From: Aldehydirespirator sp965203575
GTDB taxonomy: Bacteria; Actinomycetota; Acidimicrobiia; Acidimicrobiales; Aldehydirespiratoraceae
NCBI GenBank assembly: GCA_965203575.1
Contig: OZ241894.1
Coordinates: forward strand, 2,046,001-2,110,000
Direction: 5' to 3'
Length of the DNA stretch: 64,000 nt
Positions 51,657 to 60,074 of this stretch are shown piece after piece. The notes beneath the pieces are model-generated. The model did not search any database. It was not told the origin of the DNA and worked only from the letters and a program-made list of their open reading frames with translations. The position numbers were made by a program, and so were the translations under genes. Every line of letters begins with the position of its first letter. The first letter of the stretch is position 1.

Positions 51657-51675
51657 TGATAAGAACCAGTTATCA
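51657..51675. promoter_or_regulatory. Operator TGATAA-N7-TTATCA in GcvT/BMP divergent promoter
   Basis: A perfect inverted repeat identical in arms and spacer to that at 45735-45753. It is centred 51 nt before the GcvT-like start and 39 nt before the BMP lipoprotein start, so one regulator could control both directions. Confidence 0.65.
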
Positions 51676-51704
51676 CTCTGTCAAAACACCTGGGGAGGGA
51701 CGAC

Positions 51705-52937
51705 ATGAGACAGGCCAGATGGCTGTTGGCACTTCTAGCCGTGTTCGCGTTGATGGCCGCGGCGTGCGGAGACGACGAGGAGGCGGCGCCGGCCGAGGCA
51801 CCGGCGGAAGCACCCGCGGAGGCCCCGGCCGAAGAGCCGGCCGAGGAGCCCATGGAGGAGGCCGAGCCGGCCGAGGAGCCCATGGAGGAGGCCGAGGAGC
51901 CGGCTGAGGAGCCCATGGAGGAGGCCGCGCCGTCGGACGGAACCGGCTACACCGTGGCCTTCGTGTTCGACCTATTCGTCGATGACGGTGGCTGGAACAG
52001 CACCCACTACCGGGCCGTCCAGCAGGTGCAGGAGGCGCTGCCGGGACTCGACGTGCAGGTCGTCGAGGAGGTGTCTCCGGGCCCGAGCGCGACCAACGCG
52101 TTCGAGGACCTCGCCGAAGCAGGCGTGGACATGGTCATAGCCACCGGCTTCTACCAGCCCGACGTCGAACCGGTGGCGGCCGCCTACCCCGACACGATCT
52201 TCCTCACCTGGGCCGGCTGGACGACCACCGACAACATGGGCCACTACGACGGGGCCACCGAGGACGGCCGTTACCTCGACGGGCTGATCGCGGGGAGCAT
52301 CACCGAGACCGGCATCATCGGCTACCCCGCCGGGTTCCCCATCGAGGAGGTCAACCGGGCCCTCAACGCGTTCACCATCGGCGTGCGCGAAATCAACCCC
52401 GACGCCGTCGTGCAGGTCGTCTACATCAACAGCTGGTACGACCCGCCCGTCGAGCAGCAGGCGGCCGAAGCGCTGGCCAACGCGGGAGCCGACGTCCTGG
52501 CCCACGAGCTGAACTCACCGGCGGTGGCATCGGTGGCCGAGAGCCGCGGCCTCAACATCATCGGCTACTCGTCGGACCGTTCCGACGAGGCACCCAACGC
52601 CTGGCTGTCGTCCTTCACCTTCGAGTGGGGCCCCTACTACACCAACCAGATCAAGACCATGATCGACGGTACGTGGGAGCCCGCCCTCACTTACGGCGGC
52701 TTGGCCGATGGCTTCATCGGCCACTCGCCCTACGGGCCGGACGTGACCGACGAGATCCTGGCCCTCGTGGATGAGCGCCGCCAGCAGATCATCGACGGGA
52801 CCTACGACTACTTCGCCGGTCCGCTGGTGGACAACGAGGGCAACATACAGGTTCCCGACGGCGGCACGATCCCATTCGAGGAGCGGACGCTCTGCTGCCT
52901 GTGGCTCATCGAGGGCATTGAGGGCTCCATCGGCTGA
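51705..52937 (+). CDS. BMP-family ABC substrate-binding lipoprotein
   Basis: The product is 410 residues. The signal ends at lipobox MAAAC (Cys about 21), followed by a striking Glu/Pro/Ala stalk with three MEEAE-type repeats to about residue 75. The mature domain is PnrA/Med-like (VAFVFDLFVDDGGWNSTHYRA; IIGYPAGFPIEEVNRALNAF). Family members bind purine nucleosides and feed NupABC-like importers. The ATPase and two permeases follow directly. Confidence 0.88.
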   Translation: MRQARWLLALLAVFALMAAACGDDEEAAPAEAPAEAPAEAPAEEPAEEPMEEAEPAEEPMEEAEEPAEEPMEEAAPSDGTGYTVAFVFDLFVDDGGWNSTHYRAVQQVQEALPGLDVQVVEEVSPGPSATNAFEDLAEAGVDMVIATGFYQPDVEPVAAAYPDTIFLTWAGWTTTDNMGHYDGATEDGRYLDGLIAGSITETGIIGYPAGFPIEEVNRALNAFTIGVREINPDAVVQVVYINSWYDPPVEQQAAEALANAGADVLAHELNSPAVASVAESRGLNIIGYSSDRSDEAPNAWLSSFTFEWGPYYTNQIKTMIDGTWEPALTYGGLADGFIGHSPYGPDVTDEILALVDERRQQIIDGTYDYFAGPLVDNEGNIQVPDGGTIPFEERTLCCLWLIEGIEGSIG

Positions 52938-53012
52938 CAACAGGATTGGTCGGCCGGTCCGTTCCGGGCCGGCCGACCAACCAACAAGCCCCAATCCATT
53001 ACGGTCAGAGCC

Positions 53013-54599
53013 TTGGCTGACGTAGGCGAGACGATCCTCGAGGTACGCGACCTCAACAAGGCCTTCTACGGCGTCGCCGCCAACGACAGGGTCAACTTCG
53101 ATCTGCGGGCCGGAGAGGTCCACGGACTGCTGGGCGAGAACGGGGCAGGCAAGTCGACGCTCTGCTCCGTGCTCGCCGGCCTGTACCGGCCCGACTCCGG
53201 CGAAGTGCGCCTCGACGGGCAGCCGGTCAGCCTGCGCTCGCCCCACGAGGCCGCCGAGCACGGTATCGGGATGGTGTACCAGCACTTCCGGCTCGTGCCC
53301 TCCCTCACCGTCGCCGAGAATCTGGTGCTCGGGCTGAAGGACCAGGGCGTCCGTCTCACGCTTCGTGCGGTGGAGACCCGTGTGGCCGAGATCGCCGAGG
53401 AGTACGGCCTCACCGTCCATCCCGACTCCTACGTCTGGCAGCTGTCGGTGGGGGAGCAGCAGCGGGTCGAGATACTCAAGCAGCTCTACCGGGGCGCCCG
53501 GATACTGATCCTCGACGAGCCCACCGCGGTCCTGGCCCCCCACGAGTGCGACAAGCTCTACGAGGTGATCCGCCACATGGCGCAGCAGGGCCACTCTGTG
53601 GTGCTGGTGTCGCACAAGATGGAGGAGATCCTCGGCCACACCGACCGGGTAACGGTCCTGCGGCTCGGCCGCAACGCCGGCACGGTGGACACGGCCGAGA
53701 CCACCGCGGCCAGCCTGGCCACGATGATGATCGGGGCCGAGCACCTGCCCGAGGCAGGCGAGCACGCCCTGCGCCGCTTCGATGATGCGCCGGTCGTCCT
53801 GAGCGTGAAGAACCTGCAGGTGACAGGGGACAGGGGTATGACTGCCGTCGACGGTGCCAGCGTCGAGGTCCGCCGGGGCCAGATCGTCGGCGTGGCCGGC
53901 GTGGCCGGCAACGGTCAGCGCGAGTTCCAGGAGGCCATCGCCGGCCTGCGGGCCGTCAAGGGCGGCCGCGTACGCCTGGGCGAGCGCGATATCACCGCCG
54001 CGAGCCCCAGGGAGAGGTCCCGCGCCGGTCTGGCCTACGTGCCCGAGGACCGGCTGGGCACCGGGCTGGCCAGCGGGTTGACCATCGAGGAGAACCTAGT
54101 CCTGAAGAGCTACCGGGAGCCGCCCCACAGCCGGTTCGGTGCGCTCTCGCCGAGCGCCATCGCAACGACGGCCCGCACCCTCATCAAGCAGTTCGACGTG
54201 CGGGGCGCCCGCCGCGGCATGGCGGTCAGCCTCATGTCGGGCGGCAACCTTCAGAAGGCGATCCTCGCCCGCGAACTCACCCGGGACCACGACGTGCTGC
54301 TGGCCGCGTCGCCCACCAGGGGCCTTGACCTAGCCGCCACCGCCGCGGTGCGGGCCCACATCCGGGCCGAGACCGACGACGGTCGAGGGGTGCTGCTGTT
54401 CTCGGAAGATCTGAGCGAGATCACCGAGTTGGCCGATGTGATCGTGGTGATGTCGCGGGGCCGCATCGTCGGCTCCTACACGCCCGAGACGCTCGACATT
54501 GCCGAGCTCGGGCTGCTCATGACCGGCGCCCGGGAGCAAACCGCCAGCGGGAGCACCAGCGTCAACGGAGGCAGCGTCAGCGGAGGCAGCGCCCCATGA
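53013..54599 (+). CDS. ABC importer double ATPase, nucleoside/sugar type
   Basis: The product is 528 residues with two ATPase domains. Domain 1 has Walker A GENGAGKST, signature LSVGEQQRV and Walker B ILILDEPTAVL. Domain 2 has the degenerate Walker A GVAGNGQREF and signature MSGGNLQKA, as is standard in RbsA/NupA-type ATPases. The start is TTG 53013, 75 bp after the lipoprotein gene. It ends with an ATGA overlap to the first permease. Confidence 0.9.
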   Translation: MADVGETILEVRDLNKAFYGVAANDRVNFDLRAGEVHGLLGENGAGKSTLCSVLAGLYRPDSGEVRLDGQPVSLRSPHEAAEHGIGMVYQHFRLVPSLTVAENLVLGLKDQGVRLTLRAVETRVAEIAEEYGLTVHPDSYVWQLSVGEQQRVEILKQLYRGARILILDEPTAVLAPHECDKLYEVIRHMAQQGHSVVLVSHKMEEILGHTDRVTVLRLGRNAGTVDTAETTAASLATMMIGAEHLPEAGEHALRRFDDAPVVLSVKNLQVTGDRGMTAVDGASVEVRRGQIVGVAGVAGNGQREFQEAIAGLRAVKGGRVRLGERDITAASPRERSRAGLAYVPEDRLGTGLASGLTIEENLVLKSYREPPHSRFGALSPSAIATTARTLIKQFDVRGARRGMAVSLMSGGNLQKAILARELTRDHDVLLAASPTRGLDLAATAAVRAHIRAETDDGRGVLLFSEDLSEITELADVIVVMSRGRIVGSYTPETLDIAELGLLMTGAREQTASGSTSVNGGSVSGGSAP

Positions 54600-55687
54600 G
54601 GATGCGGGTCTCGGTCGAGCCGCGGGCCAGGCCGGCGCTGCCAGTCCGGCTCGGCGTCCCCGTGGCGTCACTTGCCGCGGCCGGAGTGGTCGGCGCGGTC
54701 GTCATCCTCATCTCGGGGGCCAGCCCCATCGAGGCGTACCGGACCATGCTGGACTCCAGCCTCAACGGCTGGCGACCGCTGACCCGGACCCTCGTACTGG
54801 CCACGCCGTTGATCCTCACCGGCTTGGCCGCCGCGGTGGCCTTCCGCATGAAGGTGTGGAACATCGGCGCCGAGGGCCAGCTCTACATGGGGGCGATCGC
54901 GGCCGCCGGGCTGTCCCTGGCGCTCCCCTCGGACACCCCGAAGCTGCTGATGCTCGTGGCGATCCTGGTGACTGGGGCGGTCGCCGGGGCGGTGTGGGCC
55001 GGGCTGGCCGCGCTGCCCAAGGCCTACTTCAACACCAACGAAGTGATCACCACCCTGATGTTGAACTTCGTGGCCCTGTACTTCATGAACTACCTGATCT
55101 TCGGTTCGGTCAGCTTCTGGCGGGACCCCGAGGCCACGTTCCCCCAGGGAAAGATCGTCCCCGACGCCGCCCAACTTCCGATCATCTCGCATCGGCTCCA
55201 CTACGGCCTGCTGATCGCGCTGGCCGCCGCGCTGGCGCTGTGGTGGAGCCTGCGGGGCACCACCTGGGGGTTCGAGCTGCGCACCATCGGCGACTCCCCG
55301 GCTGCGTCCCGCTACGCGGGGATGAGCGTGAGCGGCAAGATCCTGTCGGTCCTGGCCCTCTCGGGGGCTCTGGCCGGAGTGGCGGGAGCCATCGAGGTCA
55401 GCGGAGTGCTCAAGACCCTGGATCCCCGGGCCATCGCCACCGAGCTCGGGTTCACCGGCATCGTGGTGGCCGCCGTGGCCCGGCTCAACCCCCTCGGCGT
55501 GGTGCCGGTGGCGGTGCTGCTCGGGGCGGTGGTCGCGTCGGGAACCAACCTCCAGACAATCGGCATTGAGGCCGAGATCGTGTTCCTGCTCCAGGGCCTG
55601 ATCTTCCTGTTCGTGGCCTCCGGCGAGTTCTTCGGTGCCAACCGGCTGGTCGTGTCGAGGATCGCTGCGGCGGCGGAGCCGCCATGA
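54596..55687 (+). CDS. ABC importer permease 1, nucleoside type
   Basis: The product is 363 residues with about nine to ten helices. FRMKVWNIGAEGQLYMGAIAAAG and GDSPAASRYAGMSVSGKI are typical of BPD_transp_2 permeases in BMP systems. Both gene junctions overlap as ATGA, giving tight translational coupling with the ATPase and second permease. Confidence 0.9.
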   Translation: MRMRVSVEPRARPALPVRLGVPVASLAAAGVVGAVVILISGASPIEAYRTMLDSSLNGWRPLTRTLVLATPLILTGLAAAVAFRMKVWNIGAEGQLYMGAIAAAGLSLALPSDTPKLLMLVAILVTGAVAGAVWAGLAALPKAYFNTNEVITTLMLNFVALYFMNYLIFGSVSFWRDPEATFPQGKIVPDAAQLPIISHRLHYGLLIALAAALALWWSLRGTTWGFELRTIGDSPAASRYAGMSVSGKILSVLALSGALAGVAGAIEVSGVLKTLDPRAIATELGFTGIVVAAVARLNPLGVVPVAVLLGAVVASGTNLQTIGIEAEIVFLLQGLIFLFVASGEFFGANRLVVSRIAAAAEPP

Positions 55688-56631
55688 ATGACACCGTCCT
55701 GGTCCTGTCGATCGTCAGCGCCATCGTGGCCGGCACGCCCATCCTGTTCGCCACCCTCGGCGAGATCATGACCGAGCGCTCAGGGGTGATGAACCTGGGC
55801 GTGGAGGGGATGATGCTCATCGGCGGCGTCACCGGCTTCTGGGCCGGGGTCCAGACCGGCAACCTCTGGCTCGCATTACTGGCAGGAGGGCTGGCCGGGG
55901 CGGTGCTCAGCGGGATCCATGCCCTGCTGGCCATCTCGCTGCGGGTGAACCAGATCGTGTCGGGCCTGGCCCTGGTGATCGTCGGAGGGGGGCTGTCCGC
56001 CTTCTGGGGCAACAGCGGCGACGATCCGCTGATCCAGAGCTTCAATGGGGTGCGGGTCGAGCCCCTGCTGCCCGAGGCCCTGCGAGACCTCCCCGCAGTC
56101 GGGCCGATCGTGTTCGGCCACGACCCGGTGGTGTACGTGTCGTGGCTGATCGTCGCGGCGGCCGCCTACTTCCTGTACCGCACCACCCCGGGCCTGTCGC
56201 TGCGGGCCGTGGGGGAGGACCCGGCCGCGGCCGATGCGGCCGGGCTGTCGGTGACCGGCATCCGCTACCTGTTCACGCTGGTGGGCGGCTTCGGCGCGGG
56301 GGTGGGCGGGGCCTACCTGGCGCTGGTTGTGCTGGGAACCTGGCAGACCGGGATGACTGCGGGAGCGGGCTGGATCGCGGTGGCGCTGGTCATACTGGCG
56401 GGTTGGCGGCCCTGGCTGGCGCTGGCGGCGTCCTACGTGTTCGGCGCGCTGCGCACCCTCGGCTTCACTCTGCAGATCGCCGGGGTCGAGGTGCCCTCGG
56501 ACTTCCTGAACATGATCCCGTTCGTGGTCACGTTCCTCGTGGTGATCGTGGTGTCGGCCAACCCCGAGCGAGCCCGCCGGGTGGGCGCGCCGGCCAGCTT
56601 GGGAGAGCCCTACTCCCGTGAGGCCCGGTGA
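55684..56631 (+). CDS. ABC importer permease 2, nucleoside type
   Basis: The product is 315 residues. ITERSGVMNLGVEGMML-type N-terminus (here MTERSGVMNLGVEGMMLIGG) and GEDPAAADAAGLSVTGIR mark the second permease of the pair. It completes the BMP importer. It is convergent with the Rieske-less oxygenase gene 15 bp downstream. Confidence 0.9.
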   Translation: MNDTVLVLSIVSAIVAGTPILFATLGEIMTERSGVMNLGVEGMMLIGGVTGFWAGVQTGNLWLALLAGGLAGAVLSGIHALLAISLRVNQIVSGLALVIVGGGLSAFWGNSGDDPLIQSFNGVRVEPLLPEALRDLPAVGPIVFGHDPVVYVSWLIVAAAAYFLYRTTPGLSLRAVGEDPAAADAAGLSVTGIRYLFTLVGGFGAGVGGAYLALVVLGTWQTGMTAGAGWIAVALVILAGWRPWLALAASYVFGALRTLGFTLQIAGVEVPSDFLNMIPFVVTFLVVIVVSANPERARRVGAPASLGEPYSREAR

Positions 56632-56646
56632 GCGCCGGTGGCTGAG

Positions 56647-57555
56647 TCAGGCCGCGGGGATCACCCCGTAGGTGACGCCGAGGTCGCTCAGCCAGCGGCG
56701 ATAGGCGATCGAGGAGCGGTCGGAGCGGATCGGCGTCTCAGCTCTCGGATCGAGCGGGAGCAGCTTCGGATTCTGGTTCTCGATGATCGGCATGTCCTGG
56801 GCGAAGATGGTCTGGACGAAGTACCGGATGAACCCGACGCTGCTCTCGTCGTCGACGAGGCTCAGGAACATGTGGGCCCTTACACGGTCCTCGGTCACCG
56901 GCTGGACGAACAGCCCGATGAGGTCCATGCGACCGGGGGCGGCCGGGCACGACTTGTAGAGCAGGACCGTGTAGGGCTGCATCACCCGGTAGACGTAGTC
57001 GATCATCTGGCCGCCGGTCGCGGTCGCCGAGGCGGCCGGCTGCCAGAACTGGCACTCGGTGGCCCAGATCTCCCCGGTCTCGGGGTCGACCGTGACGCGG
57101 TAGTCGACAACCTCCGTGTGGGGTTCCGAGCCGAGGATCCTGTCATGGACGAACGGGAAATGACCCATGTCGAGGAAGTTCTCGACCGCTCGGGGCGCCG
57201 AGGTGTTCACGCCGATCGTGCTGCCGTTGAAGTTGCGGCGGTCGGTCTCGAAGAACTCGGGGATGTCGAACGACCGGTCCGGTGGATCACCGAGGCTCGT
57301 CCACACGTAGAGGAACTCGCACTTGCTGGGCAGCGTGTCCGTGATCGATGCAGGGTCCACCGTCATTCCTGCGGCGAGGCCGCGGCGGGTTCGCCATACG
57401 ACCGCCCGATTCTCGGCTGTCGTCGCGAAGCTGACCGACTCGCCCAGCAAGCGCGTCTCATACACCACGCCGGGTTCCGTCTCGTCGATCGCCCACAGCG
57501 GATGCCACTGGTCCAGGATCACCCGGTCCTGGCATGCACCGCTCGCAGCAGCCAT
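56647..57555 (-). CDS. Second Rieske-less oxygenase paralogue
   Basis: The product is 302 residues, clearly paralogous to that at 45770. It keeps the mononuclear iron motif ENFLDMGHFPFVHD (Asp129, His132, His137) and the shared ending RRWLSDLGVTYGVIPAA. The former Rieske domain retains DQWHPLWAIDE and YVWTSLGDPP but lacks both CxH and CxxH. Two intact genes with the same loss argue for a functional subtype rather than decay. It should depend on the Rieske-reductase at 48538. It is divergent from the XRE-cupin regulator. Confidence 0.8.
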   Translation of the reverse strand: MAAASGACQDRVILDQWHPLWAIDETEPGVVYETRLLGESVSFATTAENRAVVWRTRRGLAAGMTVDPASITDTLPSKCEFLYVWTSLGDPPDRSFDIPEFFETDRRNFNGSTIGVNTSAPRAVENFLDMGHFPFVHDRILGSEPHTEVVDYRVTVDPETGEIWATECQFWQPAASATATGGQMIDYVYRVMQPYTVLLYKSCPAAPGRMDLIGLFVQPVTEDRVRAHMFLSLVDDESSVGFIRYFVQTIFAQDMPIIENQNPKLLPLDPRAETPIRSDRSSIAYRRWLSDLGVTYGVIPAA

Positions 57556-57653
57556 GTAGAAGCAGCCTCCCTGGTCCGGCCGGCGGATCCTCGCCGCTCG
57601 AGTTCTCGATCTGTATTAGCACGGTCGGGCCGGCAGCATCGAGCGGGGGCGGC

Positions 57654-58217
57654 GTGACTGAAGAGCTGGGCCCCCAGATCGGGGCCAAGGTCAAGGCGCT
57701 GCGAGCCGAGCGGGGCCTGTCGGGCCGCAAGCTCGCCGCGGCCGCCGACGTCAGCCAGCCGTTCCTCAGCCAGCTCGAGGCCGGCAGGACGTCGGTGGCC
57801 ATCGCCACGCTGTACCGCCTGGCGACCGCCCTGGAGGTGAAGCCGTCGGACCTGCTGCCCGATCCGCCGGCCGATGCCGAAGTCGAGGTCCTGCGGGCTG
57901 CGGAGCTGGACCAGATGCCGGTGAGCGAGCTGCCCAACGCCACCACCGCCCGGACGGCCTACCGGGGCGGCCGGCGCATCACCGAGCTGGGCGACTTCCG
58001 GATCGAGCCCGGTCCCGACGTCGACGAGTGGTTCGAGTCCGCCGACGAGACGGTGATCTATGTGATAGAGGGATCGCTGCACGTGGACTTCAAGGACCGC
58101 CCCCGAGTGACCCTCCACGCCGGCGACGTCATGTTCCACTCGGCGTGGGTCCAGACCCGCTGGCGCCTGGCGTCGGAGTCGCCCGCCCGGCTGGTCCTCG
58201 TCGCGGCCGGAGGCTGA
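57654..58217 (+). CDS. XRE-family regulator with C-terminal cupin domain
   Basis: The product is 187 residues. The N-terminal helix-turn-helix reads VKALRAERGLSGRKLAAAADVSQPFLSQLEAGRTS. The C-terminal cupin (about 105-185: ADETVIYVIEGSLHVDF; LHAGDVMFHSAWVQTRW) probably binds a small ligand. PuuR-type regulators share this plan. It lies between the Rieske-less gene and the deaminase gene, so it is the best candidate for the locus regulator; whether it binds TGATAA-N7-TTATCA is unproven. The start is GTG 57654. Confidence 0.83.
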   Translation: MTEELGPQIGAKVKALRAERGLSGRKLAAAADVSQPFLSQLEAGRTSVAIATLYRLATALEVKPSDLLPDPPADAEVEVLRAAELDQMPVSELPNATTARTAYRGGRRITELGDFRIEPGPDVDEWFESADETVIYVIEGSLHVDFKDRPRVTLHAGDVMFHSAWVQTRWRLASESPARLVLVAAGG

Positions 58218-58281
58218 CCAGCAACCACCTACGCATCGCACCAAGAAGCACACCCCAAGCGCACACAAGAGAGGAGAAGCC

Positions 58282-60072
58282 ATGGGCTCCGCAGCCGGCC
58301 AACCCCCGATCCCGGAGCTGGTGGCCGCCGGCGCGGCCCAGGTCCCGGCCACGGCCGTGGTGCGGGGCGGCCGGCTCGTCAACGTGGTGTCGGCCGAGAT
58401 CTACGAGGCCGACGTGGCCGTGTACGGCAACACCGTGGTCGCGCTGGGCGACGTGTCGAACCACATCGGACCCGACACCGAGATCGTCGACGCCGGCGGC
58501 CGCCACCTGGTGCCGGGACTGTTCGACGGCCACCAGCACATCGAGTGCTCCAAGCTGTCGATCACCAGCGCGGCCAAGATGCTGGTGCCGCACGGCACCC
58601 TCAACGTGGTGTCGGGCCTGGACCAGATCCTGGTGGTGGCCGGCCTGGCCGGGGCCGAGGCGTTCCTGAGGGAGTCGCAGGCCACCCCGCTGCGGGTGCT
58701 GTGGGGCGCCCCCTGCAAGACCCCCTACACCCTGCCGACCTCCACCGTGGGCCACTACTTCGGACCCGACGACCACCGGGCCGCCCAGAGCTGGCCCGAG
58801 TGCGTGGGCGTGTGGGAGACCGTCCGGGAGTTCGTCACCACCGGCGACCCCGACGTGCTGGCCGCCATGGAAATGGCCCGCCAGAACCGGCTGCCGGTGC
58901 TGGGCTGCGCGCCCATGGCCACCGGAGCGGACCTCACCAGCTACGCCTGCGGCGGCATCCGCCTCGACCACGAGAGCTACGACTCCGACGAGTGCCTGGA
59001 AAAGCTCCGCAACGGCATGTACGTGGTGATCCGGGAGTCGTCGTTCGCCCACTTCCTGAACGAGAACATCCGCCTGGTGACCGAGCACGCGCCGGGCGCG
59101 GCCCGCCGGGTCAGCTTCTGCACCGACGACGTGGTGGCCAGCGACGTGCTGGCCCGCGGCCATCTCGACAACATGGTGCGCATGGCGGTCGACGCCGGCG
59201 TCGATCCCATGACCGCCGTCCAGATGGCCACCATCAACGGCGCCGAGGCCTACCGGGTCGACCACATCGTCGGCTCGATCTCGCCGGGCCGCTACGCCGA
59301 CATCTGCTTCGTGGAGGACCTCAGCGACTTCCGGGTGTCCATGGTGATGGCGGGCGGGCAGGTGGTGGCCCGCGACGGCGAGATGGCGATCGACCTGGAG
59401 CCGCCCAGCCGTGACGGGCTGCTGACCGGGCCGTTCGGTATGGCGCCGGCCGCCGCCGGCGACTTCGCGGTGCGCACCGGCCTGCGCGACGGCCCGGTCG
59501 AGGTGCTGGCCATCGAGGTGACCGAGCAGATCTTCGTGCGCAAGCGCCGGGACGTAGTGCTCCAGGCCTCGGCGGGCCGGGTGGAGTCCGACATCGGCAA
59601 CGACGTGGCCCTGGTGAGCGTGGTGGAGCGCTACGGCAAGAACTCCAACCGGCCCACCGCATTCATCGCCGGGTTCGGGATCCGCTCCGGCGCGCTGGCC
59701 ACCTCCAGCGCACCCGACGACAACAACATCGTGGTGATCGGCGCGTCGCCGGAGGACATGGCGGTGGCCGTCAACCATCTCGCCACCCACGGCGGCGGCC
59801 AGGTGGTGGTAGACGGGGGCCGGGTGGTCGAGTTCCTCCCCCTGCCCATCGGCGGGATCGTGTCCGACCTCGACCCGGCCGACATGCTGGCCGAGGAGGA
59901 GAGGCTCGACCGGGCGGCCAAGGCGCTGGGCTGCACGGTCGACTGGCCGTTCATGTACCTGTTCTTCCTGCCCATCACCTCGATCCCGGACTACGCCATC
60001 ACCGATGTCGGAACGGTCGACGTGGCCGCCATGGACACGTTCGACCCGGTGCTAGGACCGGCGGCGGCCTGA
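58282..60072 (+). CDS. Adenine-deaminase-like amidohydrolase
   Basis: The product is 596 residues of the COG1001 adenine deaminase family. The metal site reads GHQHIECSK, keeping HxH-IE but with Cys-Lys where Ade has Ser-Ser. Further matches are VVIRESSFAHFLNENIRL, the CTDD acid in RRVSFCTDDVVASDVL, and GHLDNMVRMAVDAGVDPMTA with the TINGAEAY helix. The C-terminal domain contains the ERYGKNSN segment. It probably deaminates an aminopurine or related ring. GAGAGGAGAAG precedes the ATG. The Rieske gene follows after 2 bp. Confidence 0.82.
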   Translation: MGSAAGQPPIPELVAAGAAQVPATAVVRGGRLVNVVSAEIYEADVAVYGNTVVALGDVSNHIGPDTEIVDAGGRHLVPGLFDGHQHIECSKLSITSAAKMLVPHGTLNVVSGLDQILVVAGLAGAEAFLRESQATPLRVLWGAPCKTPYTLPTSTVGHYFGPDDHRAAQSWPECVGVWETVREFVTTGDPDVLAAMEMARQNRLPVLGCAPMATGADLTSYACGGIRLDHESYDSDECLEKLRNGMYVVIRESSFAHFLNENIRLVTEHAPGAARRVSFCTDDVVASDVLARGHLDNMVRMAVDAGVDPMTAVQMATINGAEAYRVDHIVGSISPGRYADICFVEDLSDFRVSMVMAGGQVVARDGEMAIDLEPPSRDGLLTGPFGMAPAAAGDFAVRTGLRDGPVEVLAIEVTEQIFVRKRRDVVLQASAGRVESDIGNDVALVSVVERYGKNSNRPTAFIAGFGIRSGALATSSAPDDNNIVVIGASPEDMAVAVNHLATHGGGQVVVDGGRVVEFLPLPIGGIVSDLDPADMLAEEERLDRAAKALGCTVDWPFMYLFFLPITSIPDYAITDVGTVDVAAMDTFDPVLGPAAA

Positions 60073-60074
60073 GC

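Noticed and set aside
57556..57653. A third TGATAA-type operator between the second Rieske-less gene and the XRE-cupin gene
   Set aside because: Only a loose GATCTGTATTAG stretch is present; the arms do not match. Control of this divergon by the same site is not supported.
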